Assembly (NCBI GenBank): GCA_900491605.1
Contig: UESW01001800.1
Span: 52,907-116,906 of the forward strand
Source: Calamus simplicifolius
Taxonomy: Eukaryota > Streptophyta > Magnoliopsida > Arecales > Arecaceae
Length of the DNA stretch: 64,000 nt
Direction of reading: 5' to 3'
The notes under the pieces were generated by a model. That model worked only from the letters and a program-made list of their open reading frames with translations. It did no database searches and was not told the origin of the DNA. How positions within the stretch are numbered: the stretch's first letter is position 1; each line of letters starts with the position of its first letter. Of the stretch, positions 1-10,615 are shown piece by piece. A program made the position numbers and the translations under genes.

Positions 1-527
1 ACTGTTCATGTGCCCCGAGACCGAGAGAGAGGTCCCGAGGGTTGATATACTGTTCATGTGCCCCGAGATCGAGAGGAAGGTCCCGGGGGTTGATATACTG
101 TTCATGTGCCCTGAGACCGAGAGGGAGGTCCCAGGGGTTGATATACTGTTCATGTGCCTCGAGACCGAGAGGGAGGTCCCGGGGTTGATATACTGTTCAT
201 GTGCCCCGAGACCGAGAGGGAGGTCCCGGGGGTTGATATACTGTTCATGTGCCCCGAGATCGAGAGGGAGGTCCCGGGGTTGATATACTGTTCATGTGCC
301 CCGAGACCGAGAGGGAGGTCCCGGGGGTTGATATACTGTTCATGTTCCCCGAGACCGGGAGGGAGGTCTCGGGGGTTGATATACTGTTCATGTGCCCCGA
401 GACCGAGAGGGAGGTCCCGAGGGTTGATATACTGTTCATGTGTCCTGAGACCGAGAGGGAGGTCTCGGGGGTTGATATACTGTTCATGTTCCCCGAGACC
501 GAGAGGGAGGTCTCGGGGGTTGATGTA
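1..527. repeat. 48-bp minisatellite, about 11 copies
   Basis: Units begin with actgttcatgtg at 1, 49, 97, 145, 192, 240, 287, 335, 383, 431 and 479, so the period is 48 bp with two 47-bp units. The core is ccgagaccgagagggaggtc followed by a G run and ttgatat. As 48 is divisible by three, the repeat stays open in several frames and produces spurious 16-residue-repeat proteins on both strands. The array continues past the left edge. Confidence 0.95.
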
Positions 528-588
528 GCTCCCATCAGCTGCCGCTATCTTTGCCGTTCATTCTAACGACGCAGGATCAGCCATATCA
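1..588 (-). repeat. gypsy-1 3' LTR, partial
   Basis: On the minus strand the LTR begins TGATATGGCTGATCC at base 588, matching the start of the right-hand LTR at 11192. About 80 bases next to this terminus (roughly 505-588) match the other LTR closely. Beyond that the copy is filled with a 48-bp minisatellite and runs off the window. Confidence 0.85.
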
Positions 589-590
589 GA

Positions 591-606
591 TGCCCCCTCA
601 CCCCTG
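591..606 (-). other. gypsy-1 polypurine tract
   Basis: The minus strand reads caggggtgagggggca just before the 3' LTR start, a purine-rich tract of the kind that primes plus-strand DNA synthesis. Its position directly beside the LTR boundary supports the boundary at 588. Confidence 0.8.
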
Positions 607-1159
607 AGACGGGGTGGGCCTGCCCCAGTAAAGTGAAAGGGGTGTCACATCCCAAATGGCTGATCCCTATCCTTTGCGAACCACCTCCTGACACGTGTCG
701 ATAGGCGCTGCAACGATTTTATGCGGGCAGTACAGGGATGTGATAGGGCGGCCAATGCTGTCCACCCGATTTGCGGCGATCGTCCTCGAAGCAGGGTTTA
801 TCCGTCGAAGTCTGTGAAGAAAGTCATGCCATCATTATCCATCATAACAGTGACGTCATCGGTGTCCTACCATTGGCTGGAAGTGAATCGTATCCCGCGC
901 TCAGCGATTACCTAGGCAATCCAGCTTGCTGTGGGAGCCCACGTGGCAGTCAAGGCGCGGCGGGACAGTTTGAAACTGAATAAAACCTGAGTAGAGGGTC
1001 GAAAGCGGTCATTCTATTCCTGTTATCATCGTCTTCTTCCCTTGCTTTCTGATTTTCTGCTTCCTGGTTCCCTCTGCAACTCGAGAGCTCGCATTCGTCA
1101 CCTTACTTCCCAGGTTAGCTCTTTGTTCCTCCTAGGCTTCTTCAATCTTTCGTCTTGCA
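607..1159 (+). other. spacer and leader upstream of the antisense ORF
   Basis: No gene is seen here. On the plus strand a TATA-like aataaaacc occurs near 979 and a CT-rich stretch of about 150 bases precedes the ATG at 1160, as in plant 5' leaders. This is consistent with an independent promoter for the antisense ORF, but the sequence alone does not prove one. Confidence 0.4.
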
Positions 1160-3568
1160 ATGAGTTCCCAGTCTTGGTCTGCGGAGGACGATTCGAAGAA
1201 TCGTTCCTCGCCCGAGAGGCCTCAAGCTTCTCCTTCTCCTCCTTCTTCTCCCCTTGAGTGGTCCTCCGATCCGGAGGATCACGTCGCTCTAGCCCAGCGG
1301 CGGGTCGCCGGGGAGGCTCCCGTAGGGAGGTGCCCGGCGGCAGCTGGCCGGAATCCACCGAGAGGTCACCAGGCGAGGGCCGGCACCTCCTCAAGTGTGG
1401 GGATGGAATCCCCGGAAGGGGCCGCCTCCACGGTAATGGGCAACGATTTGGCAAACATCCGGGCCCGTTACCAAATTCTTCGGGATATTGAGCTCTATCT
1501 CCCGACCCCTGACGACAGGGTGATCTCATCCCGACCGGGCCGGGTGGCCATCTATGAGATTTCCCTGAGGGTGGGCCTCCGCTTACCCTTTCATCCTTTC
1601 TTTGTTAACCTCCTTGACTATTATTCCTTAACTCCTTCCCAGTTGGTCCCAAATTCCTTTCGTGTCATTTGTGCCTTCGTTATCCTTTGCCATATCCTCC
1701 ACATCGCCCCACGAGTCTCTCTCTTCCGTTCCTTTTATATCCTTCGATCTCAGAAAGGTTGGTGGCTGTTCCAGCCCAGGCCCTACCGCGTCCTTAAACT
1801 CCTTCTCCCTTCTTCCATTAAAGGCTGGAAATCCCAATTTTTCTTCGCCAACATTGGCCAAGTAAAGTCTCGATGGGGAGACCCTGACCCCCAAGGTAAT
1901 GCAAATTCCACTGTCCACCCTGGAGATAGAGAGGCGCTAGGGCAGCTGTTGTCCACCCAAATTCCTCGGTACAGCCTGCTCCTGACGGAGGAAAACCTCC
2001 GGTCGACGGGTCTTATCTCCCAGTTTGGTAAGTCTCCCTGTACTTAACCAAAGTCTTGCCCTTGCTCTCACTCATCGTTTTTTTTTTTTTGCTGACCTTG
2101 GTCGATACTGCGCAGCTATGAAAATCCCAGCACGCCAACTCATGAAGGCCGCCGCCAAAAGGAAGGCCCGAGAGGAACCGAGCGATGGGCGGCGAGCACC
2201 AAATTCAAAACGCCCGACAGTACGGGCACTCGAGCCATCCACACCGTAGGAGCCTCCGGTTGCCCTCCTGGTTGCCCGGAGATAGACTTGATGGCCGACA
2301 CCTCACCTGAAAGGACTGCGAGCGGTGGAGCAGCCACAGAGACACCGGCCGCGGGGGAGCTAGCGATCACGGGGGAGTCGGCCATGGAGGCGGAGCCAGC
2401 CATGGAAGAGCCGGCCGCAGAGGAGCCAACGACGGTGGGGGGGGTCTCCTGCCCCTGCGAACCAGCCCCCACCGAAGCTGCAAGGGACTGGAGCGAGGGA
2501 CCATCACAGACAGCAGGCCCACCCTCGGAGAGGATGCCAGTGAGCAGCTCTCCATGCACCGAATCCGAGACCGCCGAAGCTACCGGAGGGAGTAGGGCTA
2601 GGCAGGGGCTGTCTCGGGACTCTGTCCTAGACGACGGGCACCGGGTGGAGCGGCTCATCTCGTCAATCTTCGTACCGGAGGTTCAGGAGGAGCTCAGCCA
2701 TCTGAAGGTGACTACCTTCTTCCGTGAATCCTACGCGGCCTTAGTCAAGGTAGTTAGACTATCCACTCTCTGCTTTCGAATTTCTTTTTGCTCTTCCTTT
2801 TCTTTTTGACATGGGGCTTGCATGCAGGTTGCCAACTCCCTAGCTATCGCCAGGGAAGTTATCCACGGTGAGAAGACCATCGTGCGGGAGGCCCAAAAAG
2901 AGGCCGAGGATGCTCGCGCTCGAGCAGAAACGACAGAGAAGGCCTTAGAATCAGCCAAGACCGCCCGGGCTGATGAAATAAAAGCGGCCAAGAACCGGGC
3001 AGAGATTGAGTCCAACCGCTTGCGGGCGGCCCTCAACCAGCTCATGGAGGCCGAGAATGCCGTCGCGGCTAGGGACCTGCACATCTCCGAATTGGTTGCA
3101 ACCATCCAAGCGGCCGAGAGTCAGGTGAGTGAGGCCGAAGAAAAGGCAAGGACGGCGGAGGAGAAAATGAGGGAGGCCAAAGATAGGGCGAAGGGAGCGG
3201 AGGAGGAAAGGAATCTAGCCCTGAAGGCCGAGAGGATAGCAGTGGCAGCCCTGGTTGCTGAGAGGAGAGCTCTAGCGGCTGAGGTGGAGGCAGCTGTCAA
3301 AGTCAGGACTGCCAGAGTTATTGAAGAATTTTGGGCGTCCGAGCATTTTATGGAGGAGCTGACCGAAGCTTCGATGGGGGCATATCTTCAAGGGTTCCAG
3401 TGTGGGAAGGAAAAGGTGACTAGAGACTTAAATTTTCCCCAGGCCCTTGAAGTGGAGCCGACCGCCTCTCCGAGATGGGCTCTTCTGATGATGAGGACGC
3501 ACCTGCTGACTCATGAGCCCTATACTGTATTTTGTTTTTGTGAGCCCGACTTGGTCGGCATTTTGTAA
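1160..3568 (+). CDS. antisense extra ORF (aORF) of gypsy-1, three exons, one frameshift
   Basis: The ORF runs opposite to gag-pol, between pol and the 3' LTR. Exon 1 (1160-2027) has a Ser/Pro-rich N-terminus, then a block with ISLRVGLRLPFHPFFVNLLDY, LVPNSFRV and SIKGWKSQFFFA. I recognise this as the plant 'putative gypsy type transposon' family (Transposase_28). Intron 1 (2028-2115) has GTAAGT and a pyrimidine tract before GCGCAG. Exon 2 (2116-2749) is acidic and low in complexity and has one frame change near 2200-2250. Intron 2 (2750-2827) is GT-AG and exon 3 (2828-3568) is in phase with the end of exon 2. Exon 3 encodes a long Ala/Glu/Lys/Arg coiled coil followed by a short aromatic segment. 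Antisense extra ORFs are known in this lineage; their function is unknown. A polyadenylation-like aatgaaata follows the stop. Confidence 0.75.
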
Positions 3569-3789
3569 GCACTTTCAAATTAATGAAATACACTCCTTTC
3601 AATGAGATTTGTCTCGCTTGATTGCAACTATCACTTCAAACTCTTTGGCAGCCAACGTGGGACCCTTAGGGGCTTCGTCGGTGTCAAGCAATATGTAACT
3701 TACTCTTGGATAGCCTCAACTTGGCTTCGTAGGACCGAATCTTAGGGTCGGGAGGTACGAACTCCCAGTTCTAGACAGAGCATAGGACT

Positions 3790-4985
3790 CGAAAGGTCAA
3801 GATAAAATCGAGCCTCCTGAGCTGCTTGCACGTTGCTTTGCCAACGGTACGCAGGGTTTTGTGCCTGGCTAGCCCAGGGTTTTCGTGCCGACTAGGGTCC
3901 AACTTAAGCTGCTGAGAGCCGGCAGCACACCGCTCTGCCAGTGTTACACTAGGCTTTGTGCCTAGCTGGCCCAGGGCTTTTGTGCCGACCGGGGTCAGGC
4001 TTAAGTTGCTGAGAGCCGGTAGCACGCCGCTCTGCCAGTGGTACACTGGGCTTTGTGCCTGGATGGCCCAGGGCTTTTGTGCCGACCGGGGTCAGGCTTA
4101 AGTTGTTGAGAGCCAACAGCACGCAGCTCTGCCAGTGGTACACTTGGCTTTGTGCCTGGCTGGCCCAGGGCTTTGGTGTCGATCGGGGTCGGGCTTAAGT
4201 TGTTGAGAGCCGGCAGCACGCCGCTCTACCAGTGGTACACTGGGCTTTGTACTTGGCTGGCCCAGGGCTTTGGTGCTGACCGGGGTCGAGCTTAAGTTGC
4301 TGAGAGCCGGCAGCACGCCGCTCTGCCAGTGGTACACTGGGCTTTGTGCCTGGCTGGCCCAGGGCTTTGGTGCTGACTGGGGTCGGGCTTAAGTTGCTGA
4401 GAGCCGGCAGCACGCCGCTCTGCTAGTGGTACACTTGGCTTTGTGCCTAGCTGGCCTAGGGCTTTGGTGCTGACCGAGGTCGGGCTTAAGTTGCTGAGAG
4501 CCGGCAGCACGCTGCTCTACCAGTGGTACACTGGGCTTTGTGCCTGGTTGGCCCAGGGCTTTGGTGCCGACCGGGGTCGGGCTTAAGTTGCTGAGAGCCG
4601 GCAGCACGCCGCTCTGCTAGTGGTACACTAGGCTTTATGCCTGGCTAGCCCAGGGCTTTGGTGCTGACCGGGGTCAGGTTTAAGTTGCTGAGAGCCGGCA
4701 GCACGCCGCTCTGCCAGTGATATACTGGGCTTTGTGCCTGGCTGGCCCAGGGCTTTAGTGCCGACCGGGGTCGGGCTTAAGTTGCTGAGAGCTAGCAGCA
4801 CGCCGCTCTGCCAGTGGTACACTGGGCTTTGTGCCTGGCTGGCCTAGGGCTTTGGTGCTGACCGGGGTCGGGCTTAAGTTGCTGAGAGTCGGGAGCATGC
4901 CGCTCTGCCAGTGGTACACTGGGCTTTGTTCCTGGCTGGCCCATGGCTTTTGTGCCGACCGGGGTCGGGCTTAAGTTGCTACACT
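3790..4985. repeat. 97-bp minisatellite, about 12 copies
   Basis: The period is 97 bp, seen from the regular spacing of the gtacactgggctttgtgcc block and of ttaagttgctgagagccgg. The first unit (about 3790-3890) is the most diverged and the last ends at about 4985 inside gypsy-1, between the aORF 3' end and the pol 3' end. Minus-strand reading frames of about 70 codons recur every 97 bases and are by-products of the repeat. The stretch 3569-3789 holds the aORF 3' flank and no gene. Confidence 0.95.
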
Positions 4986-5076
4986 GAGGTACTAGAACCC
5001 ACATTCATTAATACAAAATGACGGGTGAAGACCCAGAAGAATACAAGCAAGATATTTACTGTAAGAAAGGGATGTA

Positions 5077-6302
5077 CTACTGATAGTACCGACGGAGGTT
5101 GTCAGCATTCCACGTCCGAGGAAGTGGTTTCCCATCCAGCTCTTCAATCTTGTATGCTCCATGGCAGAGCGCTTCGGTGATTCGGTAAGGCCCTTCCCAG
5201 TTCGGAGCCAGCTTACCTTCTTTCGTCGTCCTCGAGACTTCAGCTCATCGAAGGATCAGATCTCCCGGTAGGAAAGTCCTGGGATGCACACGGGCGTTGT
5301 AATATTTGGCAGCCCGTTGCCGGTAGACCGCCATCCGAAGTCGCGCTCGGTCTCGCATTTCCTCCACTAGGTCGAGGTTGGCTCGTAGTTGGTCTAGGTT
5401 GTCTCCCTCATTGTACGACTCTACCCGAGGGCTCGGTGAGCCATTCTCTACCGGGATGACAGCTTCGGACCCAAAGACTAGGCTGAATGGGGTCTCACCG
5501 GTGGGGGCTCGTGGCGTTGTGTGGTAAGCCTACAGCACATTGGGGAGCTCCTCCACCCACCATCCCTACAGTCATCCAGCCGGGTTCTCAGTCCTTGGAG
5601 AATGATTCGATTAGTTACCTCGGCCGCCCCGTTGGTCTGAGGGAACCCGATGGAAGTGAATTTCTGACGGATGCCCAGTTCGGAGCAGAATTCCCGGAAG
5701 GGCGTGTTGTCAAACTGCCGGTCATTGTCGGTGACCAGGGTGTGCGGCAGTCCAATCCGGCATATAATGGACTTCCAAAAGAAGGATCTCACCTTGCTTT
5801 CTATGATCTTAGCAAGGGTTTCGGCTTCAATCCACTTGGTGAAGTGATCAACGGCCACCAGGAGGAACTTTCGCTATCCGAAGGCCGGAGGAAATGGTCC
5901 CAGGATATCCATACCCCACTGGGCGAAGGGCCAGGGTGCCACCAAGGGGGTTGATTGAGACGTTGGCTATCGCTAGATATTAGCATGGCGCTGACAGCTA
6001 TCACATCTCTTAACGAGCTCAGCTGCGTCCTCCTTCATGGTCAACCAAAAGTACCCCTGTCGTAGGGCCTTGTAAGCTAGGGCTCTGCCCCCCAGGTGAC
6101 TTCCGTAGATGCCTTCATGGATCTCCCGCAGGATGTAGTCTGATTCTGCTGGTCCCACGCACCTGAGGAGGTATGAGAATGATCTTCGATAAAGCTTCCC
6201 ATCCATCATCAAGAACCTCGGGGCCCTCCGCCTGAGTAGCTTGGCCTCAGCGGGGTTCTCTGGGAGAGTGCCGTCGGTTAAATATCGGACGTAGGCATCC
6301 AT
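5077..6302 (-). pseudogene. gypsy-1 integrase
   Basis: Integrase inserts the element cDNA into the host genome. The N-terminal HHCC zinc-binding region is visible at about 6302-5973 (REIHEGIYGSHLGG, then CDSCQRH). The catalytic core follows near 5858-5478 with the three acidic positions in AVDHFTKW, VTDND and AAEVTNR. The C-terminal part ends with a WEGPY motif and ...LRRYYQ before a stop at 5077-5079. A frame break separates the HHCC part from the core and another follows the core. The usual Gly in the TDNG context is Asp here, a further sign of decay. Confidence 0.85.
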
Positions 6303-6446
6303 TCAGGAGGGCTCTTGCTCAACCGACAGCGCTTCATCCGTAACTTCAATTCTTGGGGCCTAGAGGTGCTCCACATATGTTCTTCCCAGCGTCCCGTCGG
6401 CCGAAGTGGCTAGACGGGATAGTGCGTCGGCCCTAGCATTCTCCGC

Positions 6447-7316
6447 TCAGGGAATGTAGCTGACACGAAAGTAAGAGAACCGAGAGGCTTGGAATTGCAC
6501 CTTGCTCAGGTAACGGGACATGGTCGGGTCCCTAGCTTCATACTTCCCAGTGATTTGCCTAGAAATAAGCTGAGAGTCCGTGAAGGCCCTTAAACGCCCT
6601 GCGCCTAGCTCCTCAGCCAACCTCATTCCCGCTAACAGGGCTTCATACTCTGCCTGGTTGTTAGTTGCTGGGAACTGGAATCTAAGAGCATACTCCACCA
6701 CTTCCCCTTCAGGGCTCACAAGAATGAGTCCGGCTCTGCTTCCCTAAGAATTTGCTGCTCCATCTACATGCAAAATCTAGTCCTCTTTTTCTGCCTCCTC
6801 AGTCGAGGGAGGGTCCACACACTCCTTCGGGCGTATCTCCTCCAAACCCTTCTCGGTCCAGGAACACTCAACCAAGAAATTAGCTATCACCTGAGACTTC
6901 ATGGCTGACCTTGGTCGAATGGATAGGTCAAATTCACTCAGTTTGATGGCCCATTTGGCTAGCCGACCGGAGGTGTCAGGGCGAGACAAGATGGTCCAAA
7001 GAGGTTGGTCCGTGAGCACCACGATGGGATGAGCCTGAAAGTAGGGTCGAAAGCGTTGGGCAGAGACCACCAGGGCAAAAATGATCTCCTCGGTTCTAGA
7101 GTATCTGGTCTCGGCATCATGAAATATCTTGCTGGTGTAGTAGATCGACCTATGGACTCCATCAACATCCATGCGCATGAGCAAAGAACTGATAGCTTCT
7201 AGGGAGGCTGCGATATACATAAAGAGCTCCTCCCCACTCTTTGGCTTGGATAACAGCGGGGAGTGGATAGAAATTGCTTCAACTCTTTGAAGGCATCCTA
7301 ACATTCCTTTATCCAC
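6447..7316 (-). pseudogene. gypsy-1 RT connection and RNase H region
   Basis: The first part (7316-6777) carries the end of the reverse transcriptase polyprotein and the RNase H-like connection (YYTSKIFHDAETRYS; VVLTDQPL; GRLAKWAIKLSEFD). A second part (6719-6447) has the Tat-lineage RNase H signature NNQAEYEALLAGM and AFTDSQL. The two are separated by at least one stop (near 6750), and more stops lie between RNase H and integrase. In the intact polyprotein this domain would degrade the RNA strand of RNA/DNA hybrids. Confidence 0.85.
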
Positions 7317-8068
7317 TCGAAGCCATTGACCTTGCGTAGCGTCTTAAAGAAGGGCAGGCACCTTTCTGCCAATTTTGACATGAAGCGACTCAAAGCCGCC
7401 ACCCTCCCGGTTAGGCGTTGCACCTCCTTCTTGTTAGCTGGGGGCCTCATATCCAAGATAGCCCTGATCTTGTCAGGGTTGGCTTTAATCCCTCGCTGGG
7501 TTACCATAAAGCCCAGAAACTTGCCTGTCACCACTCCGAAGGCACACTTGTGGGGGTTAAGCCTCATCTGATACTGGCGCAGATTGTTGAAGGTCTCCTC
7601 GAGGTCGGCGACATGGTCAACAGAACTGGTGCTCTTGGTCAGCATATGATCCACGTACACCTCCATGTTACGCCCAATCTGGTCCTCAAAGACCTTATTC
7701 ATCAACCTTTGATAGGTGGCTCCGACATGCTTTAGCCCAAACGACATCACCTTGTAGCAGTAAATCCCTTTTTCTGTAACAAAAGAGGTATCTTCTTTAT
7801 CTGCCAGGTTCATCTTGATCTGATTGTACCCCAAGAATGCGTCCATGAAACTAAGGGTCTCATGCCCGGACGTGGCATCCACCAGCTGGTCGATCTGAGG
7901 TAATGGGAAGCTATCTTTGGAGCATGCCTTGTTAAGGTCGGTGAAGTCCATGCACATCCTCCAGCTCCCACTGGCCTTGCGAACCATCACGACATTCGCC
8001 AGCCAGTCCGGGTAGTGCACCTTGCGGATATGACCGGCCGCCAGTAGCTTCCACACCTCCTCATCCAC
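7298..8068 (-). pseudogene. gypsy-1 reverse transcriptase, mutated active site
   Basis: A 256-codon open stretch covers the palm and fingers: CMDFTDLNKAC at residues 39-49, SFMDAFLGYNQI near 73-84, MSFGLKHVGATYQ near 108-120, and the active-site box at 138-141. That box reads YVDH where the family has YVDD, so one of the two catalytic aspartates is lost. The FMDAF loop also departs from the usual MDAYSGY. A stop lies immediately upstream (about 8071). Confidence 0.9.
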
Positions 8069-8212
8069 GACCTTTTATCGATCGAGGGCGAAACTCCTTT
8101 TCTTCTGCCGGATAGGTCGGCACTCTGCCCTAATGTTAAGTTGGTGGGTAATCACCTCTTCTGGAATTTCTGGCATATCGGATGCCGACCAGGCGAAGAC
8201 ATCTGCATTAGC

Positions 8213-8965
8213 TCACAGAAAGGTGAGGAGTCGGTCACGAGCATCCTCCAGGAGTAGGGCTCCAATCCGGATTGTTCTCGTTGGGTCCTCCCCGAGGGGG
8301 AAAGTAAGCAGGCGCTCGGTCGACTCTCCTCTTCTCTCCAGGTCTCGAGGATCCAACGTCTCAGGTACTGGCGCGGGTGCCACCCCTTGTGGACTAGGGG
8401 CCATGTGGTAGCAAAGTGAGGGTGGATTCTGCTCTCCCTGCATCTCTCCGACTCCTTCACTGGTAGGAAACCTCATGAGGAGCCTCTTAGTGGATATGAC
8501 AGCATCCAAAAGATTGAGCCCGGGCCTCCCGAGGATCGCGTTGTAAGCAAGGGGCACACGAACCACTAAGAAATTCATGAAAACCGTACTTTGACATGGG
8601 GTTGTGCCAGCCGTAATAGGGAGAGTGACCTCCCCCTTGACTTTCACAGAATCTCCAGTAAACCCCATCAGGGGCTTGGCGATGGGCCGGAGCAGATCGG
8701 GTGACAGGTTCATGCGAACAAAAGCATCATAATTTAAAACATCCACAGAGCACCCACTATCAACTAGAATTCTCTTTACAGGATGTTTAGCGATCGTCAT
8801 GGATACAACGACGCTGTCATCTTTTTTTTCCACCTCCTCTAAGTCCTTTTTAAAAAAAGGAATTACATAATCCAACTCCCCCTCCCCTCTCGGCCTCTTC
8901 GGCGGGCCTCCTGCCCCCCAGAAAATCATTGCCACCGTCTTCTCTATTGGGGCATTGTCGATCAT
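8213..8965 (-). pseudogene. gypsy-1 aspartic protease region
   Basis: The retroviral-type aspartic protease cleaves the Gag-Pol polyprotein. The active-site block is LVDSGCSVDVL (residues about 88-98), where Cys replaces the more usual Ser after DSG. It is followed by the flap-like GEVTLPITAG and the AYNAILGRPGLN block near residue 155. The remaining C-terminal stretch is the linker to reverse transcriptase. A stop separates it from gag and the frame breaks again before reverse transcriptase. Confidence 0.85.
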
Positions 8966-9037
8966 TGGTGGCGGGGGTGCTGACGGGCCAGGAGCTCCCG
9001 GGTTGTTCCTCTGGATGAACTTTCCCAGGTGGCCTTA

Positions 9038-10536
9038 TTAGATAAGGTCTTCTATAGCATTCTTCAACTGGCGACAGTCGTTAGTATCATGGCCGTGATC
9101 CCGGTGATAGCGACAATAGAGATTCTTGTTGCGAGGGATCTTCGGGTTTATTGGAGGAGGGCGCTGAAGATAAGACTCCCCTTCAATCTCGAGTAAGATC
9201 TGCGATATCGGGGTGAGCAGTGGGGTGTAGGGTCCATCTCTTGGCGTAGGGGCTCGGGGATGGTTGTCTGGCCGGCAAGGAGGCTCAGGTCTTCTGGAGC
9301 GAGCTTCGATAGGTTCTGGTCGGGCTGGTTTCTTGGAGGCGCTCCCGCTAGCCTTGCGCCGGGAGAAGTCAGCCTCGTCAGCTCGAATGTATTTCTGGGC
9401 CCGGGTCAAGAGCTCGGCGTAGGAGCTGGGCGGCTTCTTATCGAGGGAGTATGCGAAGCGAGATGGGTGAAGCCCTCGCTTCAAGGCCAAAGTGGCCACT
9501 GAGTCTTCAAGATTGTAGACCTTCAGGGCCGCTTCCTTGAACCGAGCGATGTAATCCCGTAAGGACTCACCGCTCTTCTGCTGGACGGCGAAGAGGCTAT
9601 TTGCTACCCTTGGAATCTTTCGGCAAGCATCAAAATGGGCCAAGAAAGCTCTTTCCAACTGGCGGAAGGAATCAATACTCCGTGGTGGCAGACGGGAGTA
9701 CCAAGCTCGGGCGGCCTTCTTCAGGGTGGCTGGGAAGGCGATGCACATGAGTGAATCAGTGGCCCCCTGTACTTGCATGAGAACTTTATAACTTTCCAAG
9801 TGGTCCAAGGGGTCTGTGGTCCCGTCATAAGGATCTAGCTGGGGAAGGCGGAACCGGACGGAGATAAGCTCTTCCATGATGCGGTGAGATAACGGAGGTC
9901 GACTATCGTAGTCCGTCTCTGGCAGGTGGGTGATCTGGTGGTTAAGTTCCTCCAACCTCTGGTTATACTCGTCGAGTCGACGGTCGGCTCAACGGGCCAT
10001 CCGATCATCAAAATACCCCTCCCCCGAAGATTCAGAGGACGGAGAATGGGGATGGCGATGTCGGCGGGGGCGCTCCGCCTCCTTCCCATGCCGCCGCTTA
10101 GGAGAGACACTGGCGTGGCGGGAAGGCAACTGGTGTCTCTTAGAGGCTTCCCGGTGGTAAGGCTTGGGCGGAGCTTGATGGTGGTGATCCCCTGGCACCG
10201 GTGATATCCTTCGGGAGGAATGCTGGCTGGGTTGCACCACCCATGGTACTGATGGATTTAGCTCCGGCTGCTACGGGGCCGCCTGTTGGTGCTGCAGGCC
10301 TTGAACCGCCGCTGCCAGGGATTGGACCTGCGTGGCTAGGGCGGCGAATCGATCTTCTTGGAACTGCTGCGGAGGAGGCGCAAGGACATCGACCGGAGGA
10401 ACGGAAGGTCCAGCTTCCTGGGGATCAGCGGAACGCTAGCCGGGAGAGCCGAGGGGGCATCCGTGGGTGGATCGGCTCCTCGGCGTTGCCCCCCAGTGCA
10501 ATTGGCAGAGACTCCCTTCGTACGGGTCGTCACCAT
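9038..10536 (-). pseudogene. gypsy-1 gag
   Basis: Gag forms the particle that packages element RNA. A start at 10536 is chosen because it lies about 60 bases downstream of the primer-binding site, as in gypsy-2. The basic, Ser/Pro-rich N-terminus (10536-9990) is broken by frame changes. The main open part (9955-9038, 305 codons) has the retrotransposon capsid fold region (LPQLDPYDGTTDPLDHLESY; AWYSRLPP; YIARFKEAAL), a basic linker and the zinc-binding tail YCRYHRDHGHDTNDC. Confidence 0.9.
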
Positions 10537-10595
10537 GGCTTTAAGAGCTCAAGGAGAGAGACTGCAGATTGCTGGTTCGATGTCTTTCTCTTTCC

Positions 10596-10614
10596 CCCTA
10601 CCTGGCATGCCAAT
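10596..10614 (-). other. gypsy-1 primer-binding site
   Basis: The minus strand reads ATTGGCATGCCAGGTAGGG one base after the LTR terminus. The equivalent place in gypsy-2 reads ATTGGCACTAGAGGAAGGG, so the two sites are homologous and this copy is diverged. I do not assign the primer tRNA. Confidence 0.7.
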
Positions 10615-10615
10615 C

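Noticed and set aside
1..566. Overlapping ORFs encoding 16-residue repeats on both strands
   Set aside because: They follow exactly from a 48-bp minisatellite with few stops; several frames and both strands are open at once.
3771..5004. Series of minus-strand ORFs of about 70 codons starting every 97 bases
   Set aside because: They are phased by-products of the 97-bp minisatellite.
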